NCBI GenBank assembly: GCA_001931875.2
Contig: MSJH02000818.1
Span: 186,001 to 250,000, forward strand
Direction: 5' to 3'
DNA from: Byssochlamys sp. IMV 00236
Lineage: Eukaryota; Ascomycota; Eurotiomycetes; Eurotiales; Thermoascaceae
DNA: 64,000 nt
Under the pieces are notes generated by a model that made no database searches, was not told where the DNA came from, and worked only from the letters and a program-made list of their open reading frames with translations. A program made the position numbers and the translations under genes. Within the stretch, counting starts at the first letter, position 1; each line of letters begins with the position of its first letter. Shown one piece after another: positions 1-13,356 of this stretch.

Positions 1-3000
1 AGGGCACCCATATCTCTCGGAAAAGAAGGAAGTCCTGCAGCTGCTTCACGTTGACTAATGTCTTCAGTGGGCTCACTTTGAGGATGGCGGATATGCCGTT
101 GTTAGCGCTGACGTGTTTACTATTCATGAGAGACATGACCATCTTTTCCACTTCGAAACTGGCTGTCGATTCATGCGAATAAACGTGTTTCACCGAGGCT
201 TGTAGAGAATTGAAAGCCACCAGGATAGCAAAGAACCGCCGTTGTTCGGCCGATTGAACAGTATTGACCGTCATATAGATGCTCTCAAACTGCGCAGTGG
301 CTGCGACTCGTGCAATGGGTTGGCAACTCAGACTAAACTCCTGTTTGCAGATCCACATGCCCACGTTAAGCTTGCATCGCCCGAGAATCGTATCAGGATC
401 GTTGGCACTCAGCGATGTATCAGGCATGAGCTTCTGGGCTTGGAGTTTGCTTGTCGACTCTTGCGCGCCGCGTTCTTGCTCTCCCACAACTTCTTTTATG
501 CTGGCACTAATCTGCTTGATCAGGGGCACAACTGTTGGATACAGCACATTCGTCGATGGGTCAACCTTGAGTTCCGCGTTTAGGGTCTGATCGTCTGTCC
601 CATTGTCTTCGTATTGAACTTTCAGGGCTACACCTGGAGCACGCAGCGACGCTGTAGTCGCTGGCTCACCTTGCACGTATTGCCCAAACCTACCCTCTGG
701 CGGTCGAGTGCCTTTCAACGCGGCAGTGAGCATAGTCTGTTGATGGTCCATCCGCTTTCCTTGAAGGGTCACTATGGCCCCAGCGAAGTCAACATCAATA
801 AGGAAGGATGCGAGGCGTTTATTCCCAAAGAGTCCGCGCTCTTTATCATTCACTGGGGAAGGCGCCGTAGCCCATATAGCGTTCGCTTCCCGCAGCTCCT
901 CGCTCGCAGAAGCGATAGAATGCTGAAGCAGGCTGGCAGGCAGAATGAACTCGGAGGTTGCTCGAATATCCAAAGACTTTCCAGCGGCTTGGAAAGCTAG
1001 ACGAATGTCGTTCTTCGTTGACAAATAAGCCACGTTGAAAACTATCTCCGGCATCAAGGCTGAGTTCAACGTTCGGTTCTTGCGATCATGGGATTGCGGG
1101 ACCATCTGTAGTTGCATATCCTCGATGCGAAGTTTCGCAGCATTTTGTTTCTGCGTTGATACGGCAGCATGTCTGATTGAGAAAACCAGGTCTTCTGGTT
1201 CTCGTTCAGGTGAGCTTGACTGGCTACCTGCCATAATCCAGCTCACTTGCATGTTGAAAAGTTCCACGGAATATATGGCGTTGAAAAGGTTGTCCGAACT
1301 TATCTCATCCTGAACTTCGATGCTAGGCACTTCAGCAGCCTTGGGCTTGGCCTCGGGCTGAGCCCGATGCCGCAGCTTCTTCAAACGCTTGACTTCGTGA
1401 GATACGTCAAGTGTCTTAATCCGCTCTTGTAGATGAGCTGCAATGTCAACAACCAGTGACGCAGTTACGGCACAAAGCCCAACCTCAAGACCCTTGCTGG
1501 TCAAATAATACGCTCGCACCAGCTGTCCTGTCTCGTTTATCCTGGACGTGCCCACAACTCCGACGTCGAGAACGAAATTACCGTAGGAGTGACTCGTAGA
1601 ATGGTCTCTCTTCCTAATATCAAGGCTTATCTGAGAGACATTAACATGGAACTCCGGAAGGTCGAGAGGCTTCCCTTGCTCCGAGCCATTATCAAGTCGC
1701 ATCTGTACCATCCCAAAGCTGAACTCCATATCGGCGGAGTACTGCTTGCTCTTGAGACCTGGAGCGCGCGCATGAATGCTCATGCCGGCCATCGTAAGGC
1801 GGACTTTATAGAGCAGATCGCCTCCGTCTGGTGGTGCCTTCAACTGCGTCTTTGGCTTCTCCAGGTCGAGGACGTTGCCAAGGCGCACGCGAAGTGCATC
1901 GACACTATCTTTCAAATCGGAAACAAGGTGGGATATTTCAGGGCCATTTACTGCGCTCAGCAGGCTCCGCACTGCACTAGCCTGCAGACGTATAAGCTCA
2001 ATTGTGACATCCGCCTCTAAAGTTGTGACCGGAGCCAATTTGACAAGCACTCGGCCGTTGATCGGTGGTATCCGTAGAGCGGATACCGTGTGCCACGTAG
2101 TTCCTTCAAGAGACTGGAATACGTGGGAATTGGATTTGACATCAAAGTCGACCTCCAGTTTAGTATCCTTTCTAGGAACGATTGACATTCGAGCCACCTC
2201 TCCAGCAATCATGTAAGTCAACGATGGGAGGAGGGAGAATGTGATACGATAATCGTCCAGGAACGTGGCAGCTTGGAAATGATGATGGCTTGGTTTCACG
2301 TTGGATGGAGGCGGGGCCGGTTGGGCCTTTGGCACGTCAATATTCCTCATCAGTTCGCGAACGTATCTGACTTCATCTTCGACTACCCTGTCTGCCGCTT
2401 GGACTAGACCTAGAGGGTCTTCTTTCGTGTCAAACCGGAGCCTCTTGCACGATCCAGCAATCTTCCAGTCGTGCTCCAAAAGAGATTCCTTGTCTTGTAA
2501 TACGTAGGAAAGATAGACAGTAGGGTCCCAGACTCTTGCAAGGATTAGCAACTTGAAACGATCTGAAATCTCTGCTGAAGTGGCCTCTGCGGCGAGGAGC
2601 ACACTGAGTTCATCAGACATGTTGCCCTTCTCTGTCTGTCCCACGAAAGAACCCTTGAGAGCTTGTCCAATAAGGGCAATTCGCAGGTTGATGCCCTCAA
2701 TCGTGATAGTACCGAGATCCGTGCCGACGACAACCTGCAACTCCAGAGGTCCAGGTCCGGTATTGTCTGAGGCGCCGGGAGGGGTAGTAGATTCCAAAGT
2801 CACATTCGACATGGTTTTTGTCACTACTTCCACCAGATCCAATATCTCCCACCGCAATTGCAACGCTGCTGAAGAGCAGTAAGATCGGAGAACAATAGCG
2901 GTTCTTGGCCGCTGCGCTGCAGGTATATCCTCGCCCTTTCGAGGCTCAATAGCTAAGGCGGTGGACAAATTTTCAACAGTAATCCCACTCTCCCTCGGGC

Positions 3001-6000
3001 CTGGATCAACAGAGAACCTGAATGTTCTCACGTCCACCGAAAGGGTCAGGGGCTGTGATGTCGCAGCCTCACTGGCGGCAACAGAGGGGCCCCAGACCTT
3101 TCTCATTATATGGCTCTTTTCGACATGGGCCAGATCCCAGGTGCGCCACTCATCGAAAGTTGAGAGAACGGTCTCTCTCGCATTCTCTGGGAGCTTAGCT
3201 TTCGTATCAACGCATATCCCTTCCAATTCTCGCTGCCGATCTACTGATAAACTCTGGTAGATAGCGCGAAGACGCGAAATTATTTTCCAGGAGTCATGGA
3301 GTCTCAGATGCGTACGTGCAACTCGCAGAACATATGACGGCCGTGTCAAAAATAAAGGGTCTGGTATACCTGGAGCTTTCTGTGAGAGGGAGTAGATCAA
3401 TAATCGTGATCGACTGGCGCCAACATATGATGCGTGCTGGAATGATGACGCGACCGAGTCGAACATAGTCGTCGTTCGCTTGACTAGAAATGCCAGCTGT
3501 TCCACAGATTTGCTTGAAGTTGCAGTTTCGATCGTTCGCATTTGAAGATGAGAACGCACGTCCGGCGCTATCACCAACCAGAAGTTCATGTCTCTTCCGA
3601 CGAAGTTAAATTCTGCCTTGCCTTGAGCAGAATCAGTGCGTCTACCCTCCACGCCAAATAACAGGGAATCAGTAGACGCATGTACGACCAAGCTCCGCTG
3701 TATACCCTCCTGGAGGTCATCCTTCCGACGCTCCACTTTGGTTCTGAATGCCGTTGCAAGACGCGAGATCTCAACGTTGTACTCATCATGGAATCGGCAC
3801 TGGCCGCTCGGATCAGAAGATGCCGCTGAATTGAGAAGCCTCAGTCTCGTCAAGGGAACACGAATCGAGATACTCGTTGTCGTTCTCGGCTTGTCTATTA
3901 ACTTTTCCTGGTTGGCAATATCGGACATAACATCGATCTGAAGTGAATCAAGAACATCCACGGGGTGATCCGGCTGCATCCCCTCGACGACTGAAGATAC
4001 AACATGTAGAAACTCGGGCGCACAGAACCCTGTCAGACCTGTCGACAACTCGCAGAAGAAGTTTAACTGAGTGCCACTGCTATCTTCCAAAGAAGCAGAT
4101 CCGCCCATGGCCCCGTAGTCGACAGCATTTGAATTCCAGCCATGCACGTCGGATGGAAGCGACGGCAAATTACTAGTGTCCGGTTCCACATGATGAAGAG
4201 CAAAATGCGGCATCGCCCACGCACTGGAAACTCCATTTATACCTGAATGGGCGCCCTTCCAATTCGTGTCACCGTATCGAGCTGATGTACCATCCATCAT
4301 ATGGGTCGACTGGTGAGTCCTGCTCTTCCGGCCGGCGTCATCATGAAAAAGGGAGCCACGGCTCGATAGCCTACTGGACTGCCCGTCAGAGGCCACACGG
4401 ACAGATCGTCCGGTGGCATTCCTGGTTGTATTCAGGCTAGGAGAATCAGATAAGAACGAGCTCTTCCGACCCAAGTTCCCCCGGAATATAGACGGCCCTC
4501 GAGAAGACAAGGTATCCACGATACTATCCATATTTGCAACGGGGTCTGGCATAAAAGGAACTGGCATAGCGGGAGGGCCCACTTTGTTGCCGTTTGGATG
4601 CGACGAGCCCGTGTCAGCCGCTTCCATATCAAATAGTAACCAGGGTGTCCTGTTAGTTCTTTGGTCATGTACTCTAATATGTTCCTGTTGTAAGCGGCGA
4701 TCCTCATCGAAGTTTGGCTTTCGTTGAGCCATTTTGAAGGCAATTTCTGTCCGAAACAGGGCATGTGTTAACACGGACTCGTAATGCCTTCCTTGAAATC
4801 GTGCAGCGGATCTACGATCGACAGCAGCAACAGTCAAGTTCGGCACGCCAACATCGAGTCTTTTCGAGAACATAAAATCTGCCCAGTCATTGAACTGCAG
4901 AGTCACCGTACCAGTTCTCAAAATAAGAGCCGTGACGTCGACAATAACCGATAAGTGTATGGAGTCTATTGTAGCTCTCAGAAAAGTGACATCGTGTAAA
5001 GCAACTGGTAACAATTCCGGAAGCGCGTTTTCTTTGTCGTCAAGGGAGAAGTCGAAGCTTCGGATGGCTGTCACCATATGTCTCAGGAATTCCACGGAAC
5101 ACTCTCCCGCAACGTCTCCGAGGCGGAAGTCCCAGTTGCACACATAGGTTGGTTCTGCAGGAGGTAGGCCAAAAAGCCTATGGCCATAAATTGAGAGACC
5201 GTCGATAAATAGTTGTGCGTTAGATATCTCTGTAGAGGATTCAGATGTGATGGTTTCTAGCGCGGCTTCCAGAGGGCTTATAGAAGTTTCCAAATCCATA
5301 TAATAATTTGTGAACCTCATGTCTGCCTCGATAGATGTGGTTGTCAATCGTATACTGTTTCGGCGGTCATAAATGTTCGCCGGTAAAAGAGCGCAAGCGT
5401 TATCGACGCTGACATGTATGATCACATCAAGATCATTGGACTTTCTCCCCGGATTGAGCCCATGGTGTTCGGTGGGACTTTCCGAATTGGCCGACTCTTG
5501 GAACTCCTCGAGCGTTTTGAAGTGCATTTCTTCCCCAAAGTAGTTGTCTTTTATCTTCATGAAGTACCGCATCAGAAAACCATACAGGTACAGTTTGGGA
5601 CCTAAACCTGCAACATTGAGCACAAGAGTGTCCGTCAGTGCTGGAGACGTGGAGAGATGATAAGTGTAGCTTCCGTCGATGGCGAGACTCTCCAGGACAG
5701 CCACCGACTTATTGGTGAGAAAGGTACGCAATGTGTTCCACACTGGCGTCACCACATCTATAGCGCCTTTGTGCAGACTGACGTTGAACAGCACAGCATT
5801 CAGATCAGGTCTGAACTTGGTCATAGGAATTCCAACATCTGCTGCCAATCGTTTCCCTTTTATCACCACAAAAGTGTTATCTTCCAGATCAGAAGGGTTA
5901 CTGATGATATTCGAGTCGTTAACGTTCACGAACAGTTTGAAATCAGTAAAAGTAAGGTTGATGTTATAGGTGAACGGCACGAAGGTATAGTAATCCGCAG

Positions 6001-8247
6001 GTGGTCCAGTCGTCCAGTCAGTCACGAGATCCGTGATCAAGAATATATGGTCACGAAGCAAGAACAATTCCAGATCACTGCTTTCCACGTTGAAATCCCA
6101 TTTACGGGGACTATTCCAGACGAGTGGGTTGGACAGATCACAGGACACTATTTGCCGCGGGCACTGCCAGAGTAAGCCATGGTTGACACTGGTCGACAAC
6201 TTCGTATCCCGAAGGTCTAAGTTGACGTGGTTCCGGTATCCCGTCGGGGAAGCAACCATGTCCATAGTGTATGTGATCGTGGAGTCGCGTGCTAGTCGAA
6301 GTGATAACCATCCGAAGGGACGTATATCTGGTCCAGCATTTCCCTTATCTCCCTCATTGTTGCGGGTGGTTCTCTTCTGTTTCTGTTTCTTCAGCCTCGC
6401 TGCGTCCTTTATAGCATCAGCGCGACCCTTCCATTGCCAGTCTTTCGATGGCTCCCTCGTCGGAATCCGCAACGTGGTCTCTTCATCAATCTCTATGAGA
6501 AGCTTGAAAGATGTACTTCGTCTTGTTTCTCCTGCGTTTAACGGCTTCTCTGGCTCCGAGCTTCTGTATGGATTCGGGAAGAATACAGTTTGCAGTCCCA
6601 CGCGTTCTCTGTCCGCCCAGGGCCCGTAATTTATCATGCCACCGTTGACCTTCACATCTAGGCCCCATTTTGGCGGATGGGCTCCGTTGATATCTCCCGG
6701 TGCCTTCAAGGATGGTAGCAAGGCATGCTCAGGGGACACCTTGCCGGGAATGTCCCAATAGTAACTGACGGAAACACGAGGACAATCCATTATAGTCGAG
6801 AATCTGCCATATTCGATTTCATTCCAGCCTTCATGCTCATCTTGGTAATCATCGTCAAGATACCTCGTCAATCCAATCCATCGAGTCGCACCGCGATGTC
6901 CTGGTTGATTTGCTGACGCTGCTGTTGCCTTTGCACTATGGCCGATATGGAACGACTCTACCGACTTCTGAAAGTACGGAACAAGATCACGAATACTGTG
7001 CCACAGTCTCTGCTTGCGAAGCTGATAGTTGATGTGGAAAGTCGGCTTGTACGAAGTTCCAGGGCTTTCTTCTTTTAGAGCGCCTATCCCCTTGGCGGCC
7101 GAGAGCTGAGACTGCTTGTAATCTGGATTCGGCCGCATTTGCACCACGGGATGGTCCATCTCAAAAGCAAATATTTGCCTGTACAAGTCAAGTGGGCCAG
7201 CATCTGTTGCGTCAATCGTCCCGTTGGCCTTCGCAAACGTCGTGGTCAAGACGGTCCGCGTATTCTCGTTGCCCACAACGATGGCGCCCTTAGTACATTT
7301 TATCCTCAACGGCAAAAGCTGGAGCAAAATCGATGGGCTAGCTTCTGGTTGATGATCATCAGTAACGTCTCTGATGGTGGAAAACGCCGTATCATTTCTA
7401 GTAGGTCTAAAGGAATCTTTAGGAGACGCAGCTCCCATGGAAGGACTCGTCGGGGAAGAAGAGTTAGTGTAAGTCCGCTTGGCCGCCAACCCATCTTTCA
7501 TAGCACCTTGAGTATTACTCTGATAGCTGCTCGATTCTCCTGAAACAGATGGAAACAAAGCATCACTCTCACTCGGGGAGGGCTGATGCTCCGGACGGTC
7601 GCCGAATCCTTCCAGAATACTGTCGTATGCAGGGGTTCTGTTGTAAAGAAACCATTCCAGTCCATAAAGAGTCACTCCAATACGGCAGGGAAGATTGTCA
7701 TCTCCCTCTACGCTGCCCTTCTCTCGACTAGCATTCTGGCTCCCGCTATCATCGCCTCGTGCATCTTGTCCAAGTCGAGAATCGGGTATTCCTTCCTTTG
7801 ACAGACCCAACTGCTTCACTTTCCGTTTCCAGTAGTTCCAAGTCACATAGCCTCCATGGACCAGGACAGTTTCGTTCACTCCATGGTATCTGATACCTTT
7901 GAAGAAGATCCTCCCTCCGAGCAGAGAGATCTGGAGAGCATGGATATCGATATAGGCGCGATAATAGTGCCATGTATACGCTCGTATACCATAGGAGACG
8001 AGAGTCGCGAAAAGGCGATTGAAGTAGAACAGGAAGAACAAGGAGCTGAAACAGCAATTAGCAGTTGGACGGATAGACAGCAGCTGCCCACTTACAGAAC
8101 GCCGGAGACAATGAGCTCAACCAGGAAAAACCTATGATATCGTCAGCCGCATCGATAACAACAGTGCAGTGTATCACCCCGCTAAGAACCCTACCAGTTG
8201 AAAGTTGGGCCAGACGTTAGGGGCTCCGCCGTCAAGTGGTTGGTCAT
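1..8247 (-). CDS. csf1: Csf1 / BLTP1-type bridge-like lipid transfer protein, 5' part (runs off left edge)
   Basis: Csf1 belongs to the repeating-beta-groove bridge-like lipid transfer proteins (yeast Csf1, animal BLTP1). These are ER-anchored rods thought to carry phospholipids at membrane contacts; yeast Csf1 is linked to cold growth and lipid supply for GPI-anchor synthesis. Three exons are visible: 8247-8195, 8131-8096 and 8045 to beyond position 1. The introns are 63 and 50 bp with good branch sites. The last exon is open for 2,681 codons without a stop. About 2,711 residues are seen, so several hundred C-terminal residues should lie outside. One hydrophobic anchor spans residues 19-38 (FFLVELIVSGVLSLFFLFYF), followed by the conserved stretch around GIRYHGVNETVLVHGGYVTW. 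The remainder is beta-rich with a Ser-rich insert near 4200-4560. The start at 8247 is the only ATG that splices into the anchor. Family assignment is firm; lipid transfer is inferred from the family. Confidence 0.93.
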
Positions 8248-8721
8248 CTCCAAAAGTTGAGGGCTTTAGATGCCCGCGCGCATCACGACCCTCTTCAGCG
8301 AGCAGCACTTGCAAGCTGGAGCGTCATTCAGTTTCAAGAGGCCGCGCGCATTCTGTCGATGACAGCAATGGGAGCTGCTACTCGAACACGGCGATCCAAG
8401 CTGTCGCGGAGCTGCTGTTCGAGACAAATGGTCAGTGCGGCTCGAGCCCGACGACATTCGTCACGCGCGGCGAGCGGAGCTGCGGAGAGCTCCAAGAACG
8501 GGGGGAGATTATTATCCTACTGCCTAGTTAACACCCTGAACATCGACGATCGCACTAAGTTTCCAGCTCTCGTTCGTTCGCACTTCTCGAACTTCTTTTT
8601 CCTTCACGATTACTTTCCCGTAGAAGGAATAATGCTATCGCCGTCTTCGCGAGAGGGGCGGAGTGATCGTGCATCACACCGACACTGAGCGCGTCATCTC
8701 GGACCGCGCGATCGAAAAAGA
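8248..8721. promoter_or_regulatory. Divergent promoter between csf1 and the DUF300 gene
   Basis: These 474 bases separate two start codons that point away from each other, so they must hold both promoters and both 5' leaders. No TATA box or known operator stands out. Open frames here are short and look accidental. Confidence 0.6.
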
Positions 8722-10929
8722 ATGCTATCAACAATAACAGCCAGTGCGGCCTCTGGCGGTACAGGCTCCCGTCTTGCGCGAGCAGTGGTCATTGTCGCGG
8801 GGGTTGCTTCGCTGGTAGCGTCATTGCTATCGTTCCTGTGAGTTGGGCGGACATTGGAACACCTTGTTCTATGGCTAATCTCTGCGCTCCTGCATAGGTC
8901 GATATGGCTCCAAACGTGCGTTGCAGGTTCCTGAACACTCGTAAAGGCGCATCTGACCGGTTCCATCTAGGAAAAATTACCGGAAGCCGCTTCTGCAGCG
9001 ATATGTCGTTCGTATATTGTTAATGTGAGTCCTCCAAGCACGAGATTGATACCGGCATCCAGCTAACCATAGCAGGGTTCCTATATATGCGGCGTCCTCA
9101 TGGACCAGTATTGTGTCCCTGAGAGCTTCTATGTGGGTAGATCCCATTCGCGATGTTTATGAGGTACGCTACTGTTCTGATCCGACGGCCTACCGCTGTT
9201 AATGGATACCTTCCAGGCGTTCACAATCTACACCTTCTTCCAACTACTCATTAACTTCCTCGGTGGTGAACGGGCTCTCATCATCATGACCCATGGCCGT
9301 CCGCCCGTCTCCCACGCTTGGCCGCTCAATCATGTCCTTCCCAAAGTCGATATCTCCGATCCCCATACCTTCTTGGCCGTCAAGCGAGGGATTCTGCAGT
9401 ATACCTGGCTAAAACCGACCTTGGCGATCGCTTCAATAATTATGAAAGCGACGGGTACCTATCAGGAAGGCTATCTCGGGGTTACGTCCGGCTATCTATG
9501 GACCGGTATCATTTATAATATCAGTGTCACTCTGAGTCTCTACTCTCTTGCAATGTTTTGGGTCTGCATGCACGATGACTTGAAACCATTCCGTCCGGTT
9601 CCTAAGTTTCTTTGCGTCAAGCTCATCATATTTGCATCTTATTGGCAAGGCTTCTTCTTGTCTATCCTTCAATGGCTTGGAGCCATTCCCAATGGCGTGG
9701 CGGGATATACACCAGACAATCTCGCAGCTGCCATCCAGGACAGTCTCATCTGCTTCGAGATGCCTATCTTCGCACTTACGCACTGGTACGCCTTCTCGTG
9801 GCACGATTACGCGGACCCAACGATATCAGCTGCCCGGATGCCCGTCAAGTACGCCATCCGCGATGCCTTTGGAATCCGGGATCTCATCGAGGACACCAAG
9901 ATGACACTAAGAGGCGAAAACTATGAATACAGATTGTTTGACTCCGGTGACAATGTCATTGCGCATGAGGAGTCTCACTCTCGGGTGAAGCGGGTGATGG
10001 ATGGAATGAGATATCAGAGAGGAGGAAAGGCAAAGTACTGGATCCCCAAGCCCGGCGAAATCAACAGCCGGACACCACTGCTATCAGAACCGGGTCCTAG
10101 CCGTAGCAGCAGTGAGGATAGAATGAGAAGAAGTAGCGTGATCGACAGATACCGTACATATGGCGAGATGGAGGAGGCTGCTCTGGACGGGGAAGATGAA
10201 CGTTTGTTCACACTTGCCCGGTCTCTAGAGTTCGGTGACTGGAATGTATGCATCAGGCAGCCCCCGTACCTATAGTGGTCCAGCGAGCTAACTGTGTGAA
10301 GTACCCGGTCATTACTGCGAATGAGGTGCCGCGAGACCAACGGATAGCAAGCCGTCAAAGTTATCAAAACCCAGTCGAGCCAGGCGTGGTGCGGAAAGCT
10401 CAAAAGCATCGGAAGAGCAGTGCTAGCGGCACGAAGAGACCACGTCGAAGCGTGCATGGTCGTACGGACAGCCCTGGCAACGGTCAATTGCATCCCGAGC
10501 AACGTCCTCTTGCGCACCGCCAGCCGAGTGCTTCAGGCTCGTCACACTCCAGACGTAGCCAACTGGTCGACCTCGTGGTTGAGGACCCGGAAGCAGAGCG
10601 ACGAGAGCGTAGTCAAACTCGAAAAGAGTTCGGGTCTTCATGGAATAATGAGACCGAGCACAAACATTATCTGAAGTATGCTGTTCCTATATTTATTTGT
10701 TCGAATCTGGACTGACCAATTGCCTATCAGGAGGCCTTCTGGCGAGCCAGTTGAAGACGTTTCTATCACGCAGCAGAATCAGAGGCAGATGGCAGCCACA
10801 ATCCCTGGCAACTCGGAACAGCCCACATTTGCGGTAGGAGAAGACACCGAGGAGGAGGACACGCGACCCGCGGCGTCCCGTTTGGGATATGGTGATTTTG
10901 ATGAGGAGCGCAACGTGTGGGGCGAATAG
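8722..10929 (+). CDS. DUF300 / TMEM184-OSTalpha-like multi-pass membrane protein
   Basis: This is a member of the Solute_trans_a (DUF300) family, which includes animal TMEM184 and OSTalpha and plant LAZ1, proteins of vacuolar or endomembranes. Transport activity is not established for fungal members. Seven exons give 625 residues: 8722-8837, 8898-8915, 8971-9024, 9076-9163, 9217-10245, 10302-10675 and 10731-10929. Every junction closes in frame. Exon 2 is only 18 nt (SIWLQT) and exon 3 is 54 nt. The membrane core holds the family block FLGGERALIIMTHGRPP, later YWQGFFLS, and a conserved helix containing HWYAFSW. The C-terminal third is polar and Ser/Arg-rich, probably cytosolic, and ends DEERNVWGE. 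An ATG at 9202 lies inside intron 4 and is not the start. Intron 5 ends in AAG (10301). It is divergent from csf1. Confidence 0.9.
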
Positions 10930-12035
10930 ATTCTTCGAGCGCGAAGCGTGTCCCGTCTTGTTGATATTTAGTCCAGGAGTCTATTATTCCTGCAATTGTC
11001 GATCATGCATTTGTCGCATTGTCGGGCGAATCTCTATCATACCTAGCAGTGGCGTTAGAATCGTGCTGAATGAAACATTACCAGATCTTAATTTGGGCAG
11101 TAGCAAGTATGAAACACAAGGAACGCCCAGGCTCTTGTACTCGAAGGAAGCAGGATCCAGTAGCGATGCTCCAGAGGTCTCTGGTCAGTGGTCAGGGATA
11201 TCTGAGAACGTGCCCGAGGAATATCACTAAGAATAGGTGAGCTCCAAACCCGACCTCCTTCATTTCGTCCATCTGCCTCTCCTGTCCAATCTCGAGGGTT
11301 GACCGGAACTAGCCTCAAGCCCTTTTTTTTCCGCCCAAATCCCCTGAAGAGGTGATCGTCTGAAAGGCCTCAGGTGTTAGTACTCCGGTCGATGCGGCCT
11401 TGTCAAACTTCAGCTATGGAGGATCGACAAGAGCCAGTCTCTAAGCGCCGACCCAACTCACCACTCGCAGCTTACCACGCCACAAGCACCAGCATCAGAC
11501 GGAGCCTCTTAAGCGTCCTAGGACGGGCCCTATGAGCACTGCGCAACACTCGCCCTGAGTGACTGATGGTGATCTCTCCACCCAGGGCCTGCGAATGACG
11601 CCCTGAACCTGACCACGGCGCATATCGACACGCCCTCCAATTCGTGCTTGGGGAGGGCGTTGACTGGCCATGGCTGCTTCAATCCACCATGATAACAGCT
11701 CCGAGGGTCATCGCCCGATGCTGCGATTGGTTAGACGGCAGCGAGCGCTGCATGCAAACAGTCCGTTTCACCGTTGGCCTGCAGCTTGTATATCATGGTC
11801 GCCAGCCGCTCTGCCCTGCCGGCGGGGTTGAAATCCCAAGAGTCGAAAACGAAGTGCTAGCAGGCTGAGCAGGACTCTTCTTCGCTTTTCCAGCTAGGAC
11901 GACTGCGTCTCTGTCCATCCTGGTCATTCTCTTGTTGTTCTTTGTGACGTCTCTCGTCCTGTCTTTCTTTCCTTCTTTCTTTCCCTCTCTCCTCCCCAGT
12001 GGACTATGGAGCAACTGGCATGAGCGCTGGCCGCG
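10930..12035. other. Intergenic region: 3' end of the DUF300 gene and promoter/leader of the next gene
   Basis: No convincing coding sequence is present; the open frames are short and lack family features. The region should hold the DUF300 3' UTR and the promoter of the 12036 gene. A pyrimidine-rich run at about 11955-11998 (repeated TTTCTTTCC and CTCTCCTCCCC units) lies 40-80 bases before the start codon, a common feature of fungal core promoters. Confidence 0.5.
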
Positions 12036-13356
12036 ATGGAGCGTGCGGGAATGTTTACAGCCTGGATATCATCTTGCCTCTCATGCGTGTGGCCTGAGGA
12101 TGAGCATGCGGCCCACCAGCGGGCCATGAACAACAAAGGTCCGTGGATCTCCCCCGCACGGGGAGAAGAAACAACTTAAAACTGACTGTCCCTCAGGAAT
12201 CGAGCGAGAGATGGCAGTATGCCATAGTCAGCCACATCTAGTGCCCCCAATGAAGCTGGTTGTCTACGATGATTTGCCCAGCCCGGGGCCTCCTCCGCGG
12301 TCGTCTTCTCTGCCTTCCTGGCTCACTGAAGGCCGCAATCTTGCGTCGAGGGCTTCCAATCGCGCGAGTATGTCGCTCAGGAGGAAATCTACAACGCGTC
12401 TAACGATCGGCGCACCGACGGACTTCAGGAGAGTGCAGCCACCATCTTCACGGGTCGATGGATTCCGACCTCTCGAACTAAGCATCTATATGCCGGGGAG
12501 CCGATTGTCGGATCTCCCCGAATTCGACGAGTTCCAGCTTGACGATAATGGGCAGCCCACACTACCCTCAAGGGCCGTCACGCCTACGCCTACAATGGAG
12601 CGGAGCTTCTCTAAATTCCAGAACTCTTCATTTCAATTCGCCCGGAAACCAGTTGGCTCAGGATCAAGACGGTCATCCGTAGCAACTATGGACCTGCTGC
12701 TCGATCTACGTCGACCCAGTGCCACAGCAGACCCATTGATTCCTCACTTTGCACTTCGTACTCCTCGGCCTTCACTCGACGTGTCCGAGGAACCTCGCCC
12801 ATGCCAGAAGCCGCAACTGGCAACGGCCAGCGGCGACACAATTCCACGCAAGAAGAACGCTCCTGCACCGTTATCAAACAGACCATTACCTCCCACACCG
12901 GCAGATCCAGAGACCCTAGTCGACTCCCCTCTTCCAGCTTCGCCCACATCTCTATCCAGTCACTCTGGTCGTATCAGAGAATGGCTCTCCCAGCCACATG
13001 GACCGGTATCTACTCCGCCATCAAGCCCACGCAAGCCAACCTCGTACGCACCCAGTCCTCAATATAGTCGTTCACGTACATTGAGCGCTTCCACTATCTC
13101 TTCCACCACAATAGCCACACCTAGACATGCGACTAGCGCTTCCTTGTCCAGTGGCACCACAGCTGCGACAACAACAGCGCAGATATCGACTATAGACGGT
13201 CTGACCGAAAAGGAGATCTTAACCTCACCATTCACCCCAAAACAGATGGGAGTGACGACAGCTCGCATTGACGAATCACCTTATCCCACCATCCATGAAG
13301 GCGGACACGAGTATGGTACCCGTTTCCGCGATTCTGTCGTGGGTCTTGCATTCTGA
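12036..13356 (+). CDS. Uncharacterised Ser/Pro/Thr-rich disordered fungal protein
   Basis: I do not recognise the function. Two exons, 12036-12138 and 12197-13356, give 420 residues. The 58-bp intron has a CTGAC branch and a CTCAG acceptor; its donor, GTCCGT, is weak. The first exon adds 34 residues (MERAGMFTAWISSCLSCVW... to ...AHQRAMNNK) and extends the simple open frame, which begins at the internal ATG at 12211. Stops close the frame just upstream of 12036. The segments HLVPPMKLVVYDDLPSPGPP, SSLPSWLTEGRNLASRASNR and LELSIYMPGSRLSDLPEFDE look like constrained islands. The rest is low-complexity Ser/Pro/Thr with PPTP and SPSSPRKP motifs, typical of phosphorylated scaffold or polarity proteins, and ends DSVVGLAF. 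No transmembrane segment or enzyme motif is visible. Existence of the gene is likely; the exact start is less sure. Confidence 0.75.

Noticed and set aside
9202..9216. ATG at 9202 as the start of the DUF300 gene
   Set aside because: It lies inside intron 4. Four upstream exons join in frame to GCG at 9217 and supply the expected N-terminal membrane segments.
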